Shown piece by piece: positions 6,965 to 7,717 of a DNA stretch of 7,717 nt. Under the pieces are notes generated by a model, which worked only from the letters and a program-made list of their open reading frames with translations, was not told where the DNA came from and made no database searches. Location: contig CAZXEN010000050.1 in NCBI GenBank assembly GCA_964639765.1, positions 1-7,717 on the forward strand, given 5' to 3'. A program made the position numbers and the translations under genes. The DNA comes from Scybalousia_A sp964639765 (GTDB lineage: Bacteria; Bacteroidota; Bacteroidia; Bacteroidales; P3). Position 1 is the first letter of the stretch; each line of letters begins with the position of its first letter.

Positions 6965-7591
6965 CTACTTTTTTATGAAAGGTTTTACTCGTTTATGTTC
7001 AGAACTTTTTGAAATGTCCGAATATTCTATCTGATAGCCTCCACAACAGCGAGCATTTTTCCATATGGCAACAGCGAAATTATCATAAACAAAATGTATT
7101 TCAACACTATAAGAAGATAGTTTACTGTTAAAAAAACGTGAAGCCTCTTGTCTTGTAGAAAATGTAAAATAGTCATCATTTTCATCCCAACCATATATAT
7201 TTTTCAGCGCAATGTTTCTATTCATCTCTCCTTCTTCTTCAAACTTATTTGAAAGAAAGTTCTGGATTTTACTCTCTGGCATATCAAAATCGACTCTAAT
7301 CCAAGTATCTCCTTTCCTGAAATTAATATATCCGTCATTAGTATAGTATCTATAGCAAATGAAATCTGTACCATAGCCATCATCTGTACTATTGACTACT
7401 ACATAACCTTTGTTTTTCAGGATACTTATTACGTCTGAATATGGTTTGTTATACCATTCCTGCAATTCATTAAAAGTTGGCAGTTTAAGTTTCTTGTCTG
7501 CTGCTTCATCATCGTCTGAACAAGCAACAAAACTTGTAATAATCACTGCCATAAACATCAACTTAAATAAATTTCTAAGTATTTTTTTCAT
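6965..7591 (-). CDS. Lipoprotein of unknown function, probably surface-exposed
   Basis: The 208-residue product has a clear lipoprotein signal: basic start MKKILRNLFK, hydrophobic core, then F-V-A-C with C24 as the lipidated residue. The mature end begins CSDDDEAADKK. An acidic S-D-D-D stretch right after the cysteine resembles the lipoprotein export signal described for Bacteroides surface lipoproteins, so outer-leaflet display is likely. The mature part is rich in aromatic and acidic residues, with mixed helix and strand patterns (for example LPTFNELQEWYNKPYSDVIS at 37-56) and a C182-C183 pair. I recognise no domain or catalytic motif. It is a single convergent gene with its own terminator. 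The ATG at 7591-7589 places the signal peptide correctly, and no Shine-Dalgarno sequence is present. Its promoter is not clear: TAACATTG (7609-7602) is one base off the -7 consensus but has no proper -33 partner. Confidence 0.85.
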   Translation of the reverse strand: MKKILRNLFKLMFMAVIITSFVACSDDDEAADKKLKLPTFNELQEWYNKPYSDVISILKNKGYVVVNSTDDGYGTDFICYRYYTNDGYINFRKGDTWIRVDFDMPESKIQNFLSNKFEEEGEMNRNIALKNIYGWDENDDYFTFSTRQEASRFFNSKLSSYSVEIHFVYDNFAVAIWKNARCCGGYQIEYSDISKSSEHKRVKPFIKK

Positions 7592-7717
7592 CTTTTTTTT
7601 GCAATGTTAATAACATCTTGCCCATCGTTTTTGTTGTTATTAATTGATTTTAAACAAAAGACATAAGGGGAGTTCTATAAATTAAACAGCTAATTTTCTT
7701 TTGTTTATATCAAAATT
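7592..7717. other. Non-coding right edge, upstream of the lipoprotein gene
   Basis: These 126 AT-rich bases show no supportable gene on either strand. They contain a near-perfect palindrome at 7604-7616 (ATGTTA-A-TAACAT) that overlaps the weak -7-like TAACATTG. This could be an operator or a chance AT-rich symmetry. No other structured element is visible. Confidence 0.4.

Noticed and set aside
1..7717. CRISPR array, tRNA, rRNA, insertion sequence or phage attachment site
   Set aside because: No regularly spaced direct repeats, no cloverleaf-like or rRNA-like segments, no transposase frame and no flanking terminal inverted repeats were seen.

Overview
The window looks like a stretch of AT-rich Bacteroidales chromosome. 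Three things point there: promoters with the Bacteroidetes -7 element TAnnTTTG, start codons without Shine-Dalgarno sequences, and lipoproteins whose mature N-termini begin C-S-D. Genus cannot be fixed from this sequence.

Layout, left to right. The first 95 bases are the 5' end of a minus-strand gene whose N-terminus matches NhaD-type sodium/proton antiporters. It has a good promoter in the 211-base intergenic region that it shares, divergently, with the next gene. Positions 307-4536 encode a 1409-residue protein of the 2-hydroxyacyl-CoA dehydratase/activase superfamily. One chain carries two ASKHA ATPase (BadF/BadG/HgdC-type) domains, a four-cysteine motif, a DUF2229-like region and an HgdB-like C-terminal region. 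Only 21 bases later follows an aspartokinase (4558-5838), probably co-transcribed. A VanX/DdpX-type D-Ala-D-Ala dipeptidase with a lipoprotein signal follows at 5889-6623; it may have its own promoter overlapping the end of the aspartokinase gene.

The region after the dipeptidase (6624-6964) has no intact gene. It holds a short, frameshifted, internally deleted relic of a second dipeptidase copy (about 6748-6890), then a hairpin with A/T tracts that should terminate transcription from both sides. A minus-strand lipoprotein of unknown function (6965-7591) faces the dipeptidase. The last 126 bases are its upstream region.

How the genes relate. The aspartokinase starts the aspartate-family pathway (lysine/DAP, threonine, methionine). 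The dipeptidase probably acts on D-Ala-D-Ala in the envelope. The substrate of the giant activase/dehydratase-like protein is unknown, so a pathway link to the aspartokinase is only suggested by spacing. The two most noteworthy items are the fused double-ATPase protein, whose architecture suggests a built-in version of the normally dimeric, cluster-bridged activase, and the decayed tandem copy of the dipeptidase gene.
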